From Lepidodermella squamata (lineage: Eukaryota > Gastrotricha), in assembly GCA_047495785.1 (NCBI GenBank), contig JBLDXI010000003.1:2108001-2172000 (forward strand): a DNA stretch of 64,000 nt, in the 5' to 3' direction. Below are positions 44,101-58,000 of this stretch, in pieces. Under the pieces are notes generated by a model. The model was not told where the DNA came from and did no database searches. It saw only the letters and a list, made by a program, of their open reading frames with translations. The first letter of the stretch is position 1; each line of letters begins with the position of its first letter. Position numbers and translations under genes: made by a program.

Positions 44101-47100
44101 ATTGCCACTCAAGGCAGTAGTGTCCAGATCGGCAGCTTTTTGACCGGAGCTGAAAATAACAAGTACCCCAATTCTGCTTTGGTTTTCAATGGCGATAGTA
44201 ACTCTTTTGTGTCCCATTCCAACTCAAATGGCGAGCTTGCGTCACCGTTCGCTTTGACTATCAGTTTCTACGTCATGTGCCAGACTCAAACTACGACACA
44301 ATCGGTTCTTGGCTACCTTCACCCAACAGCCTCACCTCCTGCCTATGCTCTTGGGGTCACTTGCAAAGACGGCCTCTTCAACTTCACCGTGACATGTCGC
44401 AACATGGCTTACACTGGAGTATTCCGGGCTAATATGACATCTAGAGTAATGACTATCCAACGACTGCGCCATATTGCTATCACCTACCACTATGCAACAG
44501 GCCAGTTTGCTGTCTACCATGAGGCTAATCTTGCAATGTTGAGGCAGCTCCCACAAGGCTGTGAGCTGGAGACATCGGGACAGTTTAGAATCGGATCTTT
44601 GCCATCTTCATCGACGCTGACATTGAACGATCGTGTTGCTTGTGTCCAGATTTACAACCAAGCGTTGACGAGTCGCGAAATCCAACAGATTTCCCGCTGC
44701 CCAATCTATGGGCTTCGACCTGTTCTAACGTGGACGACCGATATGGTCTATCGATTCACGCAGTGGTTCACTGATGAACCGGCAGCTACAACAGGCGATC
44801 AAGTTTCTTTTGCTGGCCCTTACACCTATTGGGGTGGATCTGTCTCTGCACCAATGCGATCACATGCTTTCCCAAGTGGAGCAGTAGTCTATCAACCAAA
44901 CGCTATCAGCCAGACTAGCCAAATGCTGAGAACGGGGGCTTTCACGGTGATGCAATGGATATGGCTTACGGCTACGCCTTCCAGCACATCTTACGTTCTA
45001 GCTACAAAAACAGCTGCTGGCATTGCGCACATACTATTCTCCATCACAACTAGCCGAATATTGTAAGTTTATGATGCGACTAGGTTCAATTAAGAAAAGC
45101 CTCTTTCGTTTCTCTTAGCATCGGTCAGTTTCAATGCCCTGGCGGAGGCACCTTCCAAGTTTCATGGAGCAGCGCCGTGAACGTGAGTACCTGGAATCAC
45201 TACGCCATGGCATACGACAACGTCACAGCGTCATTGCAACTTTTCGTCAATGGAATATCAGTTGCAACGACAACAAGTGCGAATTGTGCGGACATCTCGA
45301 CGACCACAGGTTATCGCATTGGCGGCACTGATTACGTTGGAGGTGGCTCGCCTGGTCATGCTACCAGCTGTTTTTATGTCTTTAACGTTTCAATGAACAG
45401 CAATGCCATTCAGCATGTGATGAATGGCTGCCCATCAAAAGTTGAAAGTCTGATTTTTTTACGAATTTAGACACTGCCATCAAATTAATTTTTAGTTTCT
45501 CCAAGCGCCTGTGAGTATCAATTGACCCAATCGGAGGACTGGGTAACAATGGTTTTGCCAAACCCATGCAGTAGTAGCCAACAGCCAACTGTAGACAGCC
45601 CTTGTAGGTTGCGCTTGAATCATCAGCCTTATGAAATAGTTTTGCTACTTCAGGTTTCTGGCGAAGTGGCGGAAATTTCGAGATATCATTTAATCACGAT
45701 TTTGAAATCAGGTCGATTCTCACCTCGGGGAACCCAAGCGCGAATGAATGGGTCACTTCGTTCACGCTCAAAGTTTACTCTGGCCCGAACTTGGCCACGA
45801 ATTTCAGAGATGATATGTACAGAATCAAGGACCCGAATGGAGCTGACATGGTAGTTTTTATCGTTTGAAATCATGCCATTTAGTTTCAGCAACTCACATT
45901 GTTTCAAAGATCTTTGGTGGAAACTACGATCGCAACACTGTTGTCGAAAACCGGCTTCCGTTTCCAGTACGAGCGCGTTACATGATTTTTGAGCCCGTAA
46001 CTGTCAACAGTGTGGCAGCTGCTCGATTCGGTTTCAAAGGCTGCAAAGGTTCAGAAAATTATTCACGTTTCGCCTATGATTCATTCTGTTCTTACAGTTC
46101 GAACCTGCAACCGTCGTCTGATATACTCGACAGTCTACGATGCAATCACAGTCAGTCACTTTGACGCTAACTGCAATAGCTTTAAGTCAAGCTTGATCGA
46201 GGCTGGGGGCTTATGGTCATTCACAATTACTGACCCATTCGAGTCGATAAACGAAATCTTCATGCAAATCACCTTTGGGTACATTGCTAGAGTCACAAGG
46301 CTGCAAACGCGAGGGAGTAACGATACTTGCTCGAAACCTGGCTGGGTCACTCGATTTCGTCTGGGCTACAGCTTCGACAACAATCAATGGCTGATGCTGA
46401 AAAGCGAGAATGGCTTCGTTCAGAATTTCGCGGCAAATACTGACAAAACCACGATTGTAGAGGTGCCTCTTCGTAACCCTCTCGTTGGCCGTTTCATGCG
46501 AATTTACCCCACCGGCTATGCGAATGGTAATATCGCCATGGCAGTCAGAGTTTACGGCTGCGCCCTTGACGACATGGACGCCCCTTTCCCAGCCATCGAT
46601 GTGACATTTGGGAACAATACAGTGACAAACGCAGCTTCAGCTTTGACGAATCCCAGAATAGCAAGAACGATGACTCAGGGTGAACTAATGGACCGCACGC
46701 CTATAAGGCTAACGGTTAATCCATACTCGAATCCTGGCCGGTACCTTACAATTCTATCTGCCTATAAGAACGTTGGTTTCGACATCTGCCAAGTCGAGGC
46801 TTATAACAGCCCATGTAACTACTTGGTGATAGTAAACTCATAGATCTAATGGTTTCTTTCAGCTATCAACTTCGCGCTGAATAGAAAAGTCATCTTAGCG
46901 CCCAATTCGCATGCTTCGGCTGAGCGGACGAAGCACAGAGCGACTGATGGCGTTACAGCTGCAAACGAAGCTTCTTCAACAGGTAAGGTCAATTTGTATA
47001 ACCATTCACTCAGCTGATGCTTCAACTTATCCGCAGGCCAAGTATGCACTATTGGTTCTCCTGTTGTTCCACCCTTGGAGATGCCAAGCAGTGATTTCCA

Positions 47101-48037
47101 CGATCAAGTTCCGGCTGGAATGGCACGAACCACCCCTCCATCCTCTTGCACCGGATCAGTCGTTCAATGGGAGCTGGTCATGAGAACAATCGTTCTCTCT
47201 CGACGTCGGCAATTTGGTACCTCTATGGCCACCCCAGGGACATGCTATTTGCATAATTACCAAAACTTGAGCAGCACTTCGATGCAGCTGAAATCAAGTC
47301 TGAACATTCCTATTCATGCACCAAGTGGCGCACTGCGCCGGAGATACCTGTTTGTCTCAATGTCCACTTTATAGCCTTGGGTTTACTTAATATTTTACAG
47401 AGAATTCAGTGCCTCGGCTGCCATGAATGTGAGCAACGGAGATATTCCCGGCTTCTATCATGGAGCTACGAATATTCTGTATTGCGGCATCAGCTTTATT
47501 GGCGAATTCCACGGGTGGAATCCTTCGGTGGCTACGTCTGGACCGTTACCATGGAGTTTACCGATGTCGATTGATACTTCGATTGGAAGTGTGGTCGATG
47601 TCACTTCCAACGGTTCTTTTACTACGGGTTATCGCTACCAACTTGCGAGAGGATACGTCATAGGTTTGATTTTGACTCAACTTTTGAGTCGATATAATAC
47701 CATTTGCTCTTCACCAGATCCAACAGCTGAAATGTGGATAGCTGTTGATATGGGACTGGCAAGCGTTGTATCCAGAGTGTTAGTCTACATTGCTACGGAT
47801 CGTTACGGTTACAGTTTGACGAACACTGAACTGCGGGTTGGAAGTTCCTTGGTCGATATTGCGAAAACAAGTCAACTGTGCGATGTAGTGCTACCACTCA
47901 TGGAATACGACTATCGATATGCAAGTCGTCCTTACGAGCTGTTCTGCCTGCAGCCGGCTTACGGGCGTTACGTGATTTTAAGGAGGGCAACTCCTGGATT
48001 ACTACCGGTGGCCGAGATCATTGTTTACCCAGTTTGA
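41145..48037 (+). CDS. Secreted PAN-F5/8C-LamG multidomain protein A (1,957 residues)
   Basis: Twenty exons join in phase: 41145-41287, 41336-41598, 41662-41897, 41954-42251, 42305-42480, 42537-42686, 42735-42873, 42924-43494, 43551-43693, 43761-43976, 44030-45062, 45119-45447, 45496-45603, 45654-45850, 45910-46048, 46098-46814, 46863-46982, 47037-47349, 47401-47663, 47718-48037. The start gives a signal peptide (MSQFWRLLLTIGLIIQFC). Next come a PAN/apple-like Cys motif (CNSAYYRKSDKICFMYS), two F5/8C (discoidin) domains (about 137-468; KNFI-VTGISTM joins across an intron), a partial F5/8C, three LamG/ConA-like domains (about 570-1232), then F5/8C-type domains and a fucolectin-like C-terminus (AEMWIAVDMGLASVVSRVLV ... 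AEIIVYPV). No transmembrane segment. Inferred role: secreted carbohydrate or surface-binding adhesion protein. Intron 3 has a GC donor (CAG|GCCAGA) where gene B has GT. Confidence 0.88.
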
Positions 48038-48854
48038 ATGCAAAAAGAGCAAAGAAACTAAACGCAAACCCAGTGAGACTAAACCAAGCCAAATTTATTG
48101 ACTATCATTATTTGATCACCATGGCATACAATGGCAATAGTTACAGTAATGTGATGTAGCATGCATGGTGTGGCTGATTTATTAGTTGGCTTTAGAAAGT
48201 CCATATGACGTTATCACAAATTCCCTTTCGATGATTCGAAATATAATTGAATTGCGACAGACTTCACAATACCCCACAATGCAAGCGCCCCGCGTAGATA
48301 AATCATCTGCGCGCCAATCAAGGCTTCTCTGAATTTCTTCGATATGAAAACGACTTCGCGAGGAATAAATACTCCCCAGTAAATCTTACGCTTTTGTTAT
48401 GGCAACACAAAATTCCTCAAGGGTCCATTCAGCCGCTTGTGTCGTGTATTCAAACTGCTGCCCTTATACACACCTTAGCCATAGTCAAATTTCCCATTTC
48501 ACCTTATACTTCGATCAACATCGCAACTTTATTACATAATTACACAGGACACAGCTACATCTTACAAGCCGCGAGAAGTATAACAGATAGATCAATTTAC
48601 ATCAGGTAAAGACTATAGGCATTTGTTACGCTGATTTTTTTTACAAAGATTCGATTTTTGCTAAACATGAGCTGGCACGTTTCGGCGACATTAATAATAT
48701 AGTATTACAAAACAGCGCACTGGCTTCCCTATCCAAAGTTTACGTATATTTTCAATTCAGGCTCAGGTGATACAAAAACTGTTCACATTAGCAAATTTTG
48801 CATGCTGCTAAACTGCTATTCCAATGCATAGATTGATACCCAACATAGCGCGCA
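48038..48854. other. 3' flank of gene A
   Basis: Bases 48170-48380 are related to 59100-59340 after gene B, including AATAAATACTCCCC (poly(A) signal candidate at 48364-48369), so the duplicated block includes the 3' flank. No other gene is seen. Confidence 0.5.
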
Positions 48855-49930
48855 TCAAGGGCCGCCTAAAGTATCAACAACTGGAACGAATGAAATCCTG
48901 AACCTTCCAATGCTTACAATTCTCGACAAGAGCGCCTGTTGATCACGCTTAGAAGATAGATTTGTCAGAATGATCTCATAGACCGTGATGGCTGCTACGG
49001 CAGTAGATAGCATGAGAACGTAATTCGTGTATAGCAGCTGTTTCGAGGTTGTTTTAAGCGCATACACTCTTCGAATCGCTACAAAATCGCTACCCAATCC
49101 CGTCAACGAGTATAGAATCTTTTTGTAAGAAGCTTCGCGCAACCCCGGAACTGGGACATTCTTGAAGCAATCGTATGCAGTCGTCAATTCGTTGGCTTGG
49201 AAATGAGGCGGCTAGGCGTCACCGAGACGTCCTCTTCCAAAAGCGATTGAAGGCGAGTTTCACAAACCCAGTTTCATAACGCGCACCAGTCTGCGGATGA
49301 CGAAAACAGCGATGTAAGAAAGCACCTCGTCCGATATTATGGAAAACACCCGTTGGCTGTCCAATGCCTGCCCCAGCATGCTATCAATGAGTTCCAACTC
49401 CTCCCAAGATCCCAATTCATCATCTTCATCAGCATCTACTGCAACCTAAGGAATAACTTGCGCAACAATTTCATACAATGCGAGGCATCCTGCGACCAGT
49501 AAACGCTGTCGTCGGTAGCCGCCGGGTATTCGGTGTAAATGCTGGAGGGAATGAAGGGAGCCTTAGAGCCAAAAGTCTCCATCGTTTTCACATTTGCCCG
49601 CAGTAGTCGTCAGCCTGGCGAATTTTTGTTTCGTCAGTGCAACTTTGGCAATCTGATCCAAAACCGCCGAGCCCATCTCGCCGTATGCCTTCCATTTTTC
49701 AGTCATTAGAGCGATTTGCTTCTGCAGGTTGGATTCTTCATCCATTTTCCTCGCCAATTAAGCTCGGAAGTAGTTCAGCTTTCGTAGATCCTTCGCTGCT
49801 CTGGCTCGTTCCTTCTTAGCTCGCAATTGCGCCTTGCGGGCAGCAGAAATACCCTTGCCAACTTAAATGTTTAGAATAAAGCTTATTCCCCCGGCAACAA
49901 TTCATACCTTGAATTAGAACTAGCTAAGCG
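48855..49930 (-). pseudogene. Decayed minus-strand gene of unknown family
   Basis: Protein-like stretches follow each other on the minus strand with frame changes and stops between them: a basic helical part (RKAQLRAKKERARAAKDLRK), RKMDEESNLQKQIALMTEKW, an acidic part (DADEDDELGSWEELELIDS), DEVLSYIAVFVIRRLVRVMK, and finally a 110-residue frame (48855-49187) with YTNYVLMLSTAVAAITVYEI. The LSYIA-FV-RRL segment recalls the C-terminal part of some DNA transposases, but the match is weak. No intact gene model could be built. Confidence 0.4.
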
Positions 49931-52063
49931 CTAAGCAAGGTGAAAATGCCGCAATTTCCTGTTCATGAAGTTGAAGTATAATTAAGGGGCTGAAATATAG
50001 TATAGGGATGTTTTACCCAATTTCGCTACTGTGTACCCATCCGCAATTTCAAAAGGCTAGATAAACCCGTGCACGCGCATATCAAATCACGCGCTCGCCA
50101 ACTTCTAACTAGAGCCCCACCGGCTATTTCGCGCACCCTGTTACGCAACATACGCGCGCCGTAAGTGCGTACGTGCACAACCACAACTGAATCAAGTTTA
50201 ACCCAAAAAAGTCGCGCATTTCGCATATCAGATTCAGATTTATAAAACATAATTTCAACCGAAAAAATCTTCATCTATCGATATAAAATTTGGTAGGTAC
50301 GAAAATAAGCAAACATGGTTAACTTAAAAGGACATATTTACAAGGCACGCTCACTCGCCCAAGTCGTGCGCACTGTTATTTATCGCTAATTTTACCGCGC
50401 GCGCAGTTGTCAAATAGTAACTTTAACTTTTTGTGTCGGTTTGTATGCCAAAATGAAGAGAATTTGATCCTCTATCGATTGAATATAGGGTTCTCGCTCG
50501 AAAAATTGAAAGGGAAAAAGTTTTACGTGCACTAAAAAATTAGGGCGGGCGACACCTCACGCGAGCGCACCACCAAGTAAAAATTGTGCACGTAATATGC
50601 TTAAGTAATTCTCAAATTTCGATCGTAACAAATCTATACTCAATCGATAGAGAATTCAATTGACTTCATTTTGATGTAAAGGCCGACGTGAAATTCATAG
50701 ATTGTCCTTTTATTTCAGTTCAAAATGAGCTGACGCGCAGAGCCGTAACGTAGGCGGGCCTGAAAATGTGCAATTTCGGACAACCCCGAGGCGCGAAAAG
50801 ATCGAATCGATTAGTAAATATAATTTCCTAAGGCAATAGAATTAACATCAGCTCGCAACCAGCTAATCTGGCAGCTTAGTAGACTGAAGCATAGAGAGAT
50901 GAATATTGCTAGTAGTTATAACGTCAACAGCCACTTATCGCGCCTCACGCATATTGATTCTTGGCTTGGTAGAAACAATGAATTAATAAATAAAGATACC
51001 GTAAATATTCAAATACAAGCCCAGGCGGCACTCTTTGTCGGCACTTTGATATTCTTTGTAGTGCCGTCTGGGCTTGTATTTCGGAATTTGCGGTATGTAT
51101 TTTTATTCATTGAAATAGAGATAATGCTATGCTATGCAATGCTATTGAATTAATAAATAAGTTATAGCAATGTCCAGTATTGTCGGTAGCTGCCAGTAAC
51201 TACCTGCATGAACGCTATTTGCTAGCTCAGGTATCCGCTAAAATGGAAAACTGCATCGAATTTTTCGCCCATTGAAAATACCTTTTCTCCTCTCTGAGAG
51301 CCTACCATGGTCTAGCTACTTCATTGTTGCTTTGAATAATTTATGCTTGCTCCGTAAAAATGGGTATGAGTTTTTTGTTCCTTATGAAAATGACAAAATT
51401 AAGGAAGCAGTTGATGACTATTAGGGCTGTTCATCCCTTGTTGCAGATGATGTGAACAAATCATAAGAATGACTGTCAGGAAGCTACAAGACTTGTCTAA
51501 CCTTTCAATCATTTTTATCGACAATGAGAATTACCCATGATTAACAATTATCGGCCTTTGTTTTGTGCCATGATATTAAGTTTCAGTTCAGAATTGATAG
51601 AGCCTTGAGCGCGATGTAGCTATGGTTCAAAAATTCGAGCTCAACCGCAGTAACAAATTTCATCGAGCATCGAATTTCAAACTTAGTCGAATCGAAGGCA
51701 GTCGTTCCTCTACCTGCCGGTTCGCACCTTTGCATATTCATTTATGGTTGAATAATCAATAAACACTCTTTTGTAAGTTAAGCGTTTTTGGCGACAATAA
51801 AACAAAATGTCATGAAGTCGCCGGCTTTGCTGACTTCGGTATCTGCTGAATTGGAAAAAGGCGAACCTTTCGCACCTGCAGCAGCCAGCAGCTCCCTCTC
51901 ACCTCTGCCATCATGCTCGGGCGAGTTGCCCTTGGTGAACGTCGCCAGCATGAATTATTGCAAAGAACGTTCTTGATTTGAATAATTCATGCTCTATACA
52001 CGACTCTACTCGAAACAGGGTATGCTGTCTGCTGCGAATTGGAGTTTTCATTGAAGAACGACA
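49931..52063. other. Intergenic region before gene B
   Basis: Contains the hairpin at 51011-51081 and the block 50775-50960 related to the gene A upstream region. The ORFs at 50899-51153 and 51788-51976 have no recognised domain. Confidence 0.45.
51011..51081. ncRNA. 71-nt hairpin with 22-nt arms (pre-miRNA-like)
   Basis: The left arm AAATACAAGCCCAGGCGGCA(CT) and right arm (51060-51081) pair along all 22 bases with a single G-U, leaving a 27-nt loop. Length, arm size and loop suit a microRNA precursor, but a tiny foldback element would look the same. No equivalent is present upstream of gene A. Confidence 0.4.
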
Positions 52064-55000
52064 ATGACCATATATTGGAAGCGGCTTTTAACTATTGGGC
52101 TACTGATTCAATGCTGCAAATGTGGAAAATATTTCACAAGAATGACCGGTACAAAGCCGATCGTCGCAGAGCAGGGCGATAGCATCGCAAACTATTTGAT
52201 CTCATCGTGAGTATTTTACGAAATGTTTCCAGCATTTATCGCATTGTTACACTTTCACACGAAGGTCAGCAATGCTAAGCGAAAATCACTGCGTCGGTTC
52301 TTGTGTCTCTACTCCCACCTGCAATTCGGCTTATTATCGAAAATCAGACAAGACCTGCTTTATGTACACCGTATCAGTCAGCGCAAATCAGCTGACAACA
52401 GATTCAGCAGCATCTGACGACGTTACCTTCGATTTAGCGTCTAATTCGAACAAGCCGGATACTCGTGAACAAGTCCTAGCCAAGACTAAGAAGGCAGTAA
52501 AAAATCTGCTAAGCAATATTGCCACGCGTAAGTAAAATCGCAGCTTCATAGCAATATATTATTTAAAAATTATCTTAGCGTGCAAGAATCCGCTGGCTAT
52601 GGGTCTGCGTTCATGGTCGTGCTCGGGCGAACTGTGGGACGACAACGGACTAGCAATTCGGAACGAGCAAATCGTCGGTGGAGCCAATCCTCAGACGGCA
52701 GCGGGAATCAAGCCAGTATTCGGCAGGTTATGCCTCGGAACGGATGTTTGGTCAAACACCACTCGGTTCTATTACGCTGGCACTGCCACCAGTTACCCTG
52801 CGTCATTTTACCAGGTTAGCATTTTAATCGCTTTGAATGTCGTTTCCATTCGTGCCGCTAGGTTTCTTTTGATACTTTCACTTGGCTGCACTACATCGAC
52901 TTGAAACCATTCGGATGGACTTTCACCTCGTCCATAGCTTACAGCCTTGACGGTAATACTTGGCAGGACTACTTATCACCGGCAGGAGATGTTGTCATAT
53001 TCTCTCATACCACCCCTTATTCGAACCCAAAGCCGACTGTCCGGCTGAATCTCTGGAAACCTGTCATCGTGCACCACGTTCGATTTTACCCAAGAACATG
53101 GATAAACTCTGATTGGGGCATCCAAATTGAGTACTACGGCTGCCCAGCACTTTGCCGTGGTAAGCTTTCTGTGCTGATTGTCTCCCAATACTGATTTGCA
53201 AAATCTCGCAGCTCCGCTGGGCATCGAAGCTATGGAGCTTAATGACAACCAGTTTTCCCAGTCTTCATCGGACAATAGCAATCGCACGGCCAAGTTCGCT
53301 AACTTGATGAATCCGTGGCACGGATGGCAAGCAGCAAGTGCTAGCCAATTCGAGTGGATTCAAGTTGATCTGCTGAAAAACTTTATTGTTAGGAGTTTTG
53401 AATAGAGCAAAGAAAGCATCGTCAACCATCTAATCTTATATCAGGTCACTGGTATTTCAACGATGCTATCAAGGCCTAATGCCCAGGGGTTGAAAGGAGC
53501 AATACAATTCAGCTTAAAATTCTGTTCGGAGCCGAATTGCGGACAGCCCTGGCAAAATGTTCGAAGAACCGGAGCGGCGGAAGGTGCCTTTCAGGTTTGT
53601 GAGGTTTATTCATATAAGAACCTGCCATTCTCTTCATCAGGTGTTTTCGAGCGCTAATTCGGGTGATAGCATTACGACGTCGTTTTTCGACGCTCCCATA
53701 ATCGCAAAGATGGTTCGTTTAAATGTAATACAGTCAACAACGGTTGCAGGAATTAGATGGGAACTGCTTGGTTGCCGAGGTAATTTAGCTACTAAATAAA
53801 GATGGATCGGTTTGAATTAAGTATATTCTATCAGAAATCCCGTCAATGCTACTTAGCACTCCTGATCTAGCGATATTGAATCCAGTTGTATCCTCTTCTG
53901 CTTCAGTATTTGAGAGAATGATTCCTACCAATGGAAAACTAACAGATCAGCCGAATCGTGACACTCAAGGCAGACTGCGATCATGTATCCGTCTTGATCC
54001 GGATCTGAACAACCCATCTTACGTCACAATCGACCTTGGATCAACTCAGTCCATCACTGATGTCGTAATAACTCCGCCGCGGATGTACTCTGCCCTCGAG
54101 CCGTCTGGTTTGTGGCTCTTCGATGCTATAACCATGGCAAACGATCTGAGTGGTCAAGGTAGCGACGGAGCTGTTTCGCCCTCAGTCCAGCTGGTGACAG
54201 GTCCTTTCGGCAAACCTAAAACTGCTTTTCGACTCCCACCGACCGCTCATACTGCATCAGTGGTTATTCCTAAGGCTGCACCTACTGCCGCTTTTCACTC
54301 AGCAACAAGTGATTTTTCCGTGTTTTTCTGGCTTTTCATCGGCGGGACGTCATGGCCATCGTCAACCACTGTACTTATTCAATTTAATTACGATGACGTC
54401 GTTGGGTAAATAGGCAGGCAGTGTGATATTCGCAAACGTTTCTTTCGTGTTTCTTTCACAGGTTTTACGGAATTAGTGCAGGCCCATTGGCTAATACATC
54501 TCAATATATATTGTACACGTACAAGACAAATGTTGTAGCTTCTTACGTACCGCTGGAAGTCAACCGGTGGTACTTTGTTGGAATCGCATTTGATCGCGCA
54601 AGATGTTAGTGTATACTATTTAAAAAGCTAATCCCATGATTTTTTACTATAACTGCAGCATCCTATCTTATTCTTGCAAACGGTGTGGCTGTTGGCGCTG
54701 GCGATATTCCAGCCACTTTTTCTAACAATATTTTCACCGATACAGCTATAACGTTTGGTCAATGGCTGGGTTATCCTAGTAACCTGGGGCTAATGGATCG
54801 GCGGATTGCTTGTGTCCAGCTCTATAATCGAAGACTAACAAGAAGCGAAATGGATGATGCAATGTTGTGCCCTTGGCAATGTGATTAATTTCTCACCGTA
54901 TGAAATCAACTTTTTTACAGTCGAAATTTATCTTACAGTGCCAAATCCTCTGGTTTTTTGGCCAATGGATTCGAAATATGGACTAAATGACTACATGGGA

Positions 55001-58000
55001 TCACCCATCAATGCCACTCAAGGCAGTAGTGTCCAGATTGGTAGCTTTTTGACCGGAGCTGAAAATAACAAGTACCCCAATTCTGCTTTGGTTTTCAATG
55101 GCGATGGTTACTCTTTTGTGTCCCATTCGAATTCGAACGGCGAGCTTGTATCACCCTTAGCGTTGACTATCAGTTTCTACGTCATGTGCCAGACTCAAAC
55201 TACGACGCAAGCAGTTCTTGGCTATCTGCACCCAACAGCCTCACCTCCCGCTTATGCTCTTGGGGTCACCTGCAAAGACGGCCTGTTCAACTTCACTGTG
55301 ACCTGTCGCAACATGGCTTACACTGGAGTTTTCCGGGCTAATATGACATCAAGAGTAATGACTATCCAACGACTGCGCCATATTGCTATCACCTACCACT
55401 ATGCAACAGGCCAGTTTGCTGTCTATCACGAGGCTAATCTTGCAATGTTGAGGCAGCTCCCACAAGGCTGTGAACTGGAAACATCGGGCCAATTTAGAAT
55501 CGGAGCTTTGCCATCACCTTCGACCTTGACGTTGAACGATCGCGTCGCTTGTGTTCAGATTTACAAACAAGCGTTGACGAGTCGCGAAATCCAGCAGATT
55601 TCCCGCTGCCCAATCTATGGGCTTCGGCCGGTTCTAACGTGGACAACTGACTTGGTTTACCGCTGGACGCAGTGGTTTACCGATGAACCAGCAGCTACAT
55701 CCTCTGATCAAATTAGTTTTTATGGTCCTACTACATACTGGGCCGGTTCTGTCTCTGGACCAATGCGGTCACACGGTTTCCCGAGTGGAGCAGTTGTCTA
55801 TCAACCAAACGGTACCAACCTGACTAGCCAAATGTTGAGAACGGGAGCCTTCACGGTCATGCAGTGGATTTGGCTTTACAACACACCTGCCAGCACATCT
55901 TACGTTCTAGCAACAAAAACGGCAGCTGGCATTGCGCACATATTATTCTCCATCACAACTAGCCGGATATTGTAGGTTTTATCTAGTGGTTATTAAGATG
56001 TAAGTACTCTAAATCTCTTTCGTTTCTCGTAGCATCGGTCAGTTTCAATGCCCTGGCGGAGGCACCTTCCAAGTTTCATGGAGCAGCGCCGTGAATGTGA
56101 GTACCTGGAATCACTACGCCATGGCATACGACAACGTCACAGCGACATTGCAACTTTTCGTCAATGGAATATCAGTTGCAACGACAACAAGTGCGAATTG
56201 TGCGGACATGTCGACGACCACTGGTTATCGCATTGGCGGCACTGATTACGCTGGAGGTGGCTCGCCTGGTCATGCTACCAGCTGTTTCTATGTCTTCAAC
56301 GTTTCAATGAACAGCAATGCAATCCAGCATGTAATGAATGGTTGCCCATCGAAAATTGAAAGTATGCTTTTATGCGATTTTAGACATGACCATAAATTTT
56401 TTATTACTTTCAGTCTCTCCAAGCGCCTGTGAATATCAATTGACCCAATTTGACGACTGGATAACAATGTCGCTGCCAAACCCGTGCAGTAGTAGCCAAC
56501 AGCCATCTATAGACAGCCCTTGTATGATTTCGTGCCTGAATCATCTGTTTAGTTAATAATTTCGCGATTTCAGGTTTCTGGCGAAATAATGGAAATTTCG
56601 AGATTTCATTCAATCACGATTTTGAAATCAGGTCGATTCTCACCTCGGGGAACCCAAGCGCGAATGAATGGGTCACTTCGTTCACGTTGAAAGTTTACTC
56701 TGGCCCGAACTTGGCCACAAATTTCAGGGATGATATGTACAGAATCAAGGACCCGAATGGAGCTGATATGGTATTTTTTAGCGCTTGAAGCATTTAGTTT
56801 CAGCGATTCACATTGTTTCAAAGATCTTTGGTGGAAACTACGATCGCAACACTGTTGTCGAAAACCGGCTGCCATTTCCAGTACGGGCACGTTACATGAT
56901 TTTTGAGCCCGTAACTGTCAACAGTGTGGCAGCTGCTCGATTCGGTTTCAAAGGCTGCAAAGGTTCAGAAAATTATTCACGTTTCGCCTATGATTCATTC
57001 TGTTCTTACAGTTCGAACCTGCAACCGTCGTCTGATCTACTCGACAGTCTACGATGCAATCACAGTCAGTCACTTTGACGCTAACTGCAATAGCTTCAAG
57101 TCAAGCTTGATCGAGGCTGGGGGCTTATGGTCATTCACCATTACTGACCCATTCGAGTCGATAAACGAAATCTTCATGCAAATCACCTTTGGGTACATTG
57201 CAAGAGTCACGAGGCTGCAAACGCGAGGGAGTAACGATACCTGTTCAAAACCAGGCTGGGTCACTCGATTTCGCTTGGGCTACAGCTTCGACAACAACCA
57301 ATGGCTGATGCTGAAAAGCGAGAATGGTTTCGTTCAGAATTTCGCGGCTAATACTGACAAAACCACGATTGTAGAGGTGCCTCTTCGTAACCCTCTCGTC
57401 GGCCGTTTCATGCGAATTTACCCGACTGGCTATGCGAACGGTAATATCGCCATGGCAATCAGAGTTTACGGCTGCGCCCTTGACGACATGGACGCCCCTT
57501 TCCCAGCCATCGATGTGACACTTGGAAACAACACCGTGGCAAGCGCAGCTTCAGCTTTGACGAATCCCAGAATTGCAAGAACGATAACTCAAGGTGAACT
57601 AATGGACCGAGCGCCTATAAGGCTAACGGTTAATCCATACTCGAATCCTGGCCGGTACCTTACAATTCTATCTGCCTATAAGAACGTTGGTTTCGACATC
57701 TGCCAAGTCGAGGCTTATAACAGTCCATGTAACTACTTACTTCCATTAATTCATAGATATAATAGTTTCTTTCAGCTATCAACTTCGCGCTGAATAGAAA
57801 AGTCATCTTAGCGCCCAATTCGCATGCTTCGGCTGAGCGGACGAAGCACAGAGCGACTGATGGCGTTACAGCTGCAAACGAAGCTTCTTCAACAGGTAAG
57901 GTCAATTTGTATAACCATTCACTCAGCTGATGCTTTAACTTATCCGCAGGCCAAGTATGCACTATTGGTTCTCCTGTTGTTCCACCCTTCGAGATGCCAA

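Noticed and set aside
47372-47374. TAG in gene A where gene B has CAG, taken as an inactivating stop
   Set aside because: It falls in a 51-nt intron (47350-47400) present in both genes, so it does not affect the protein.
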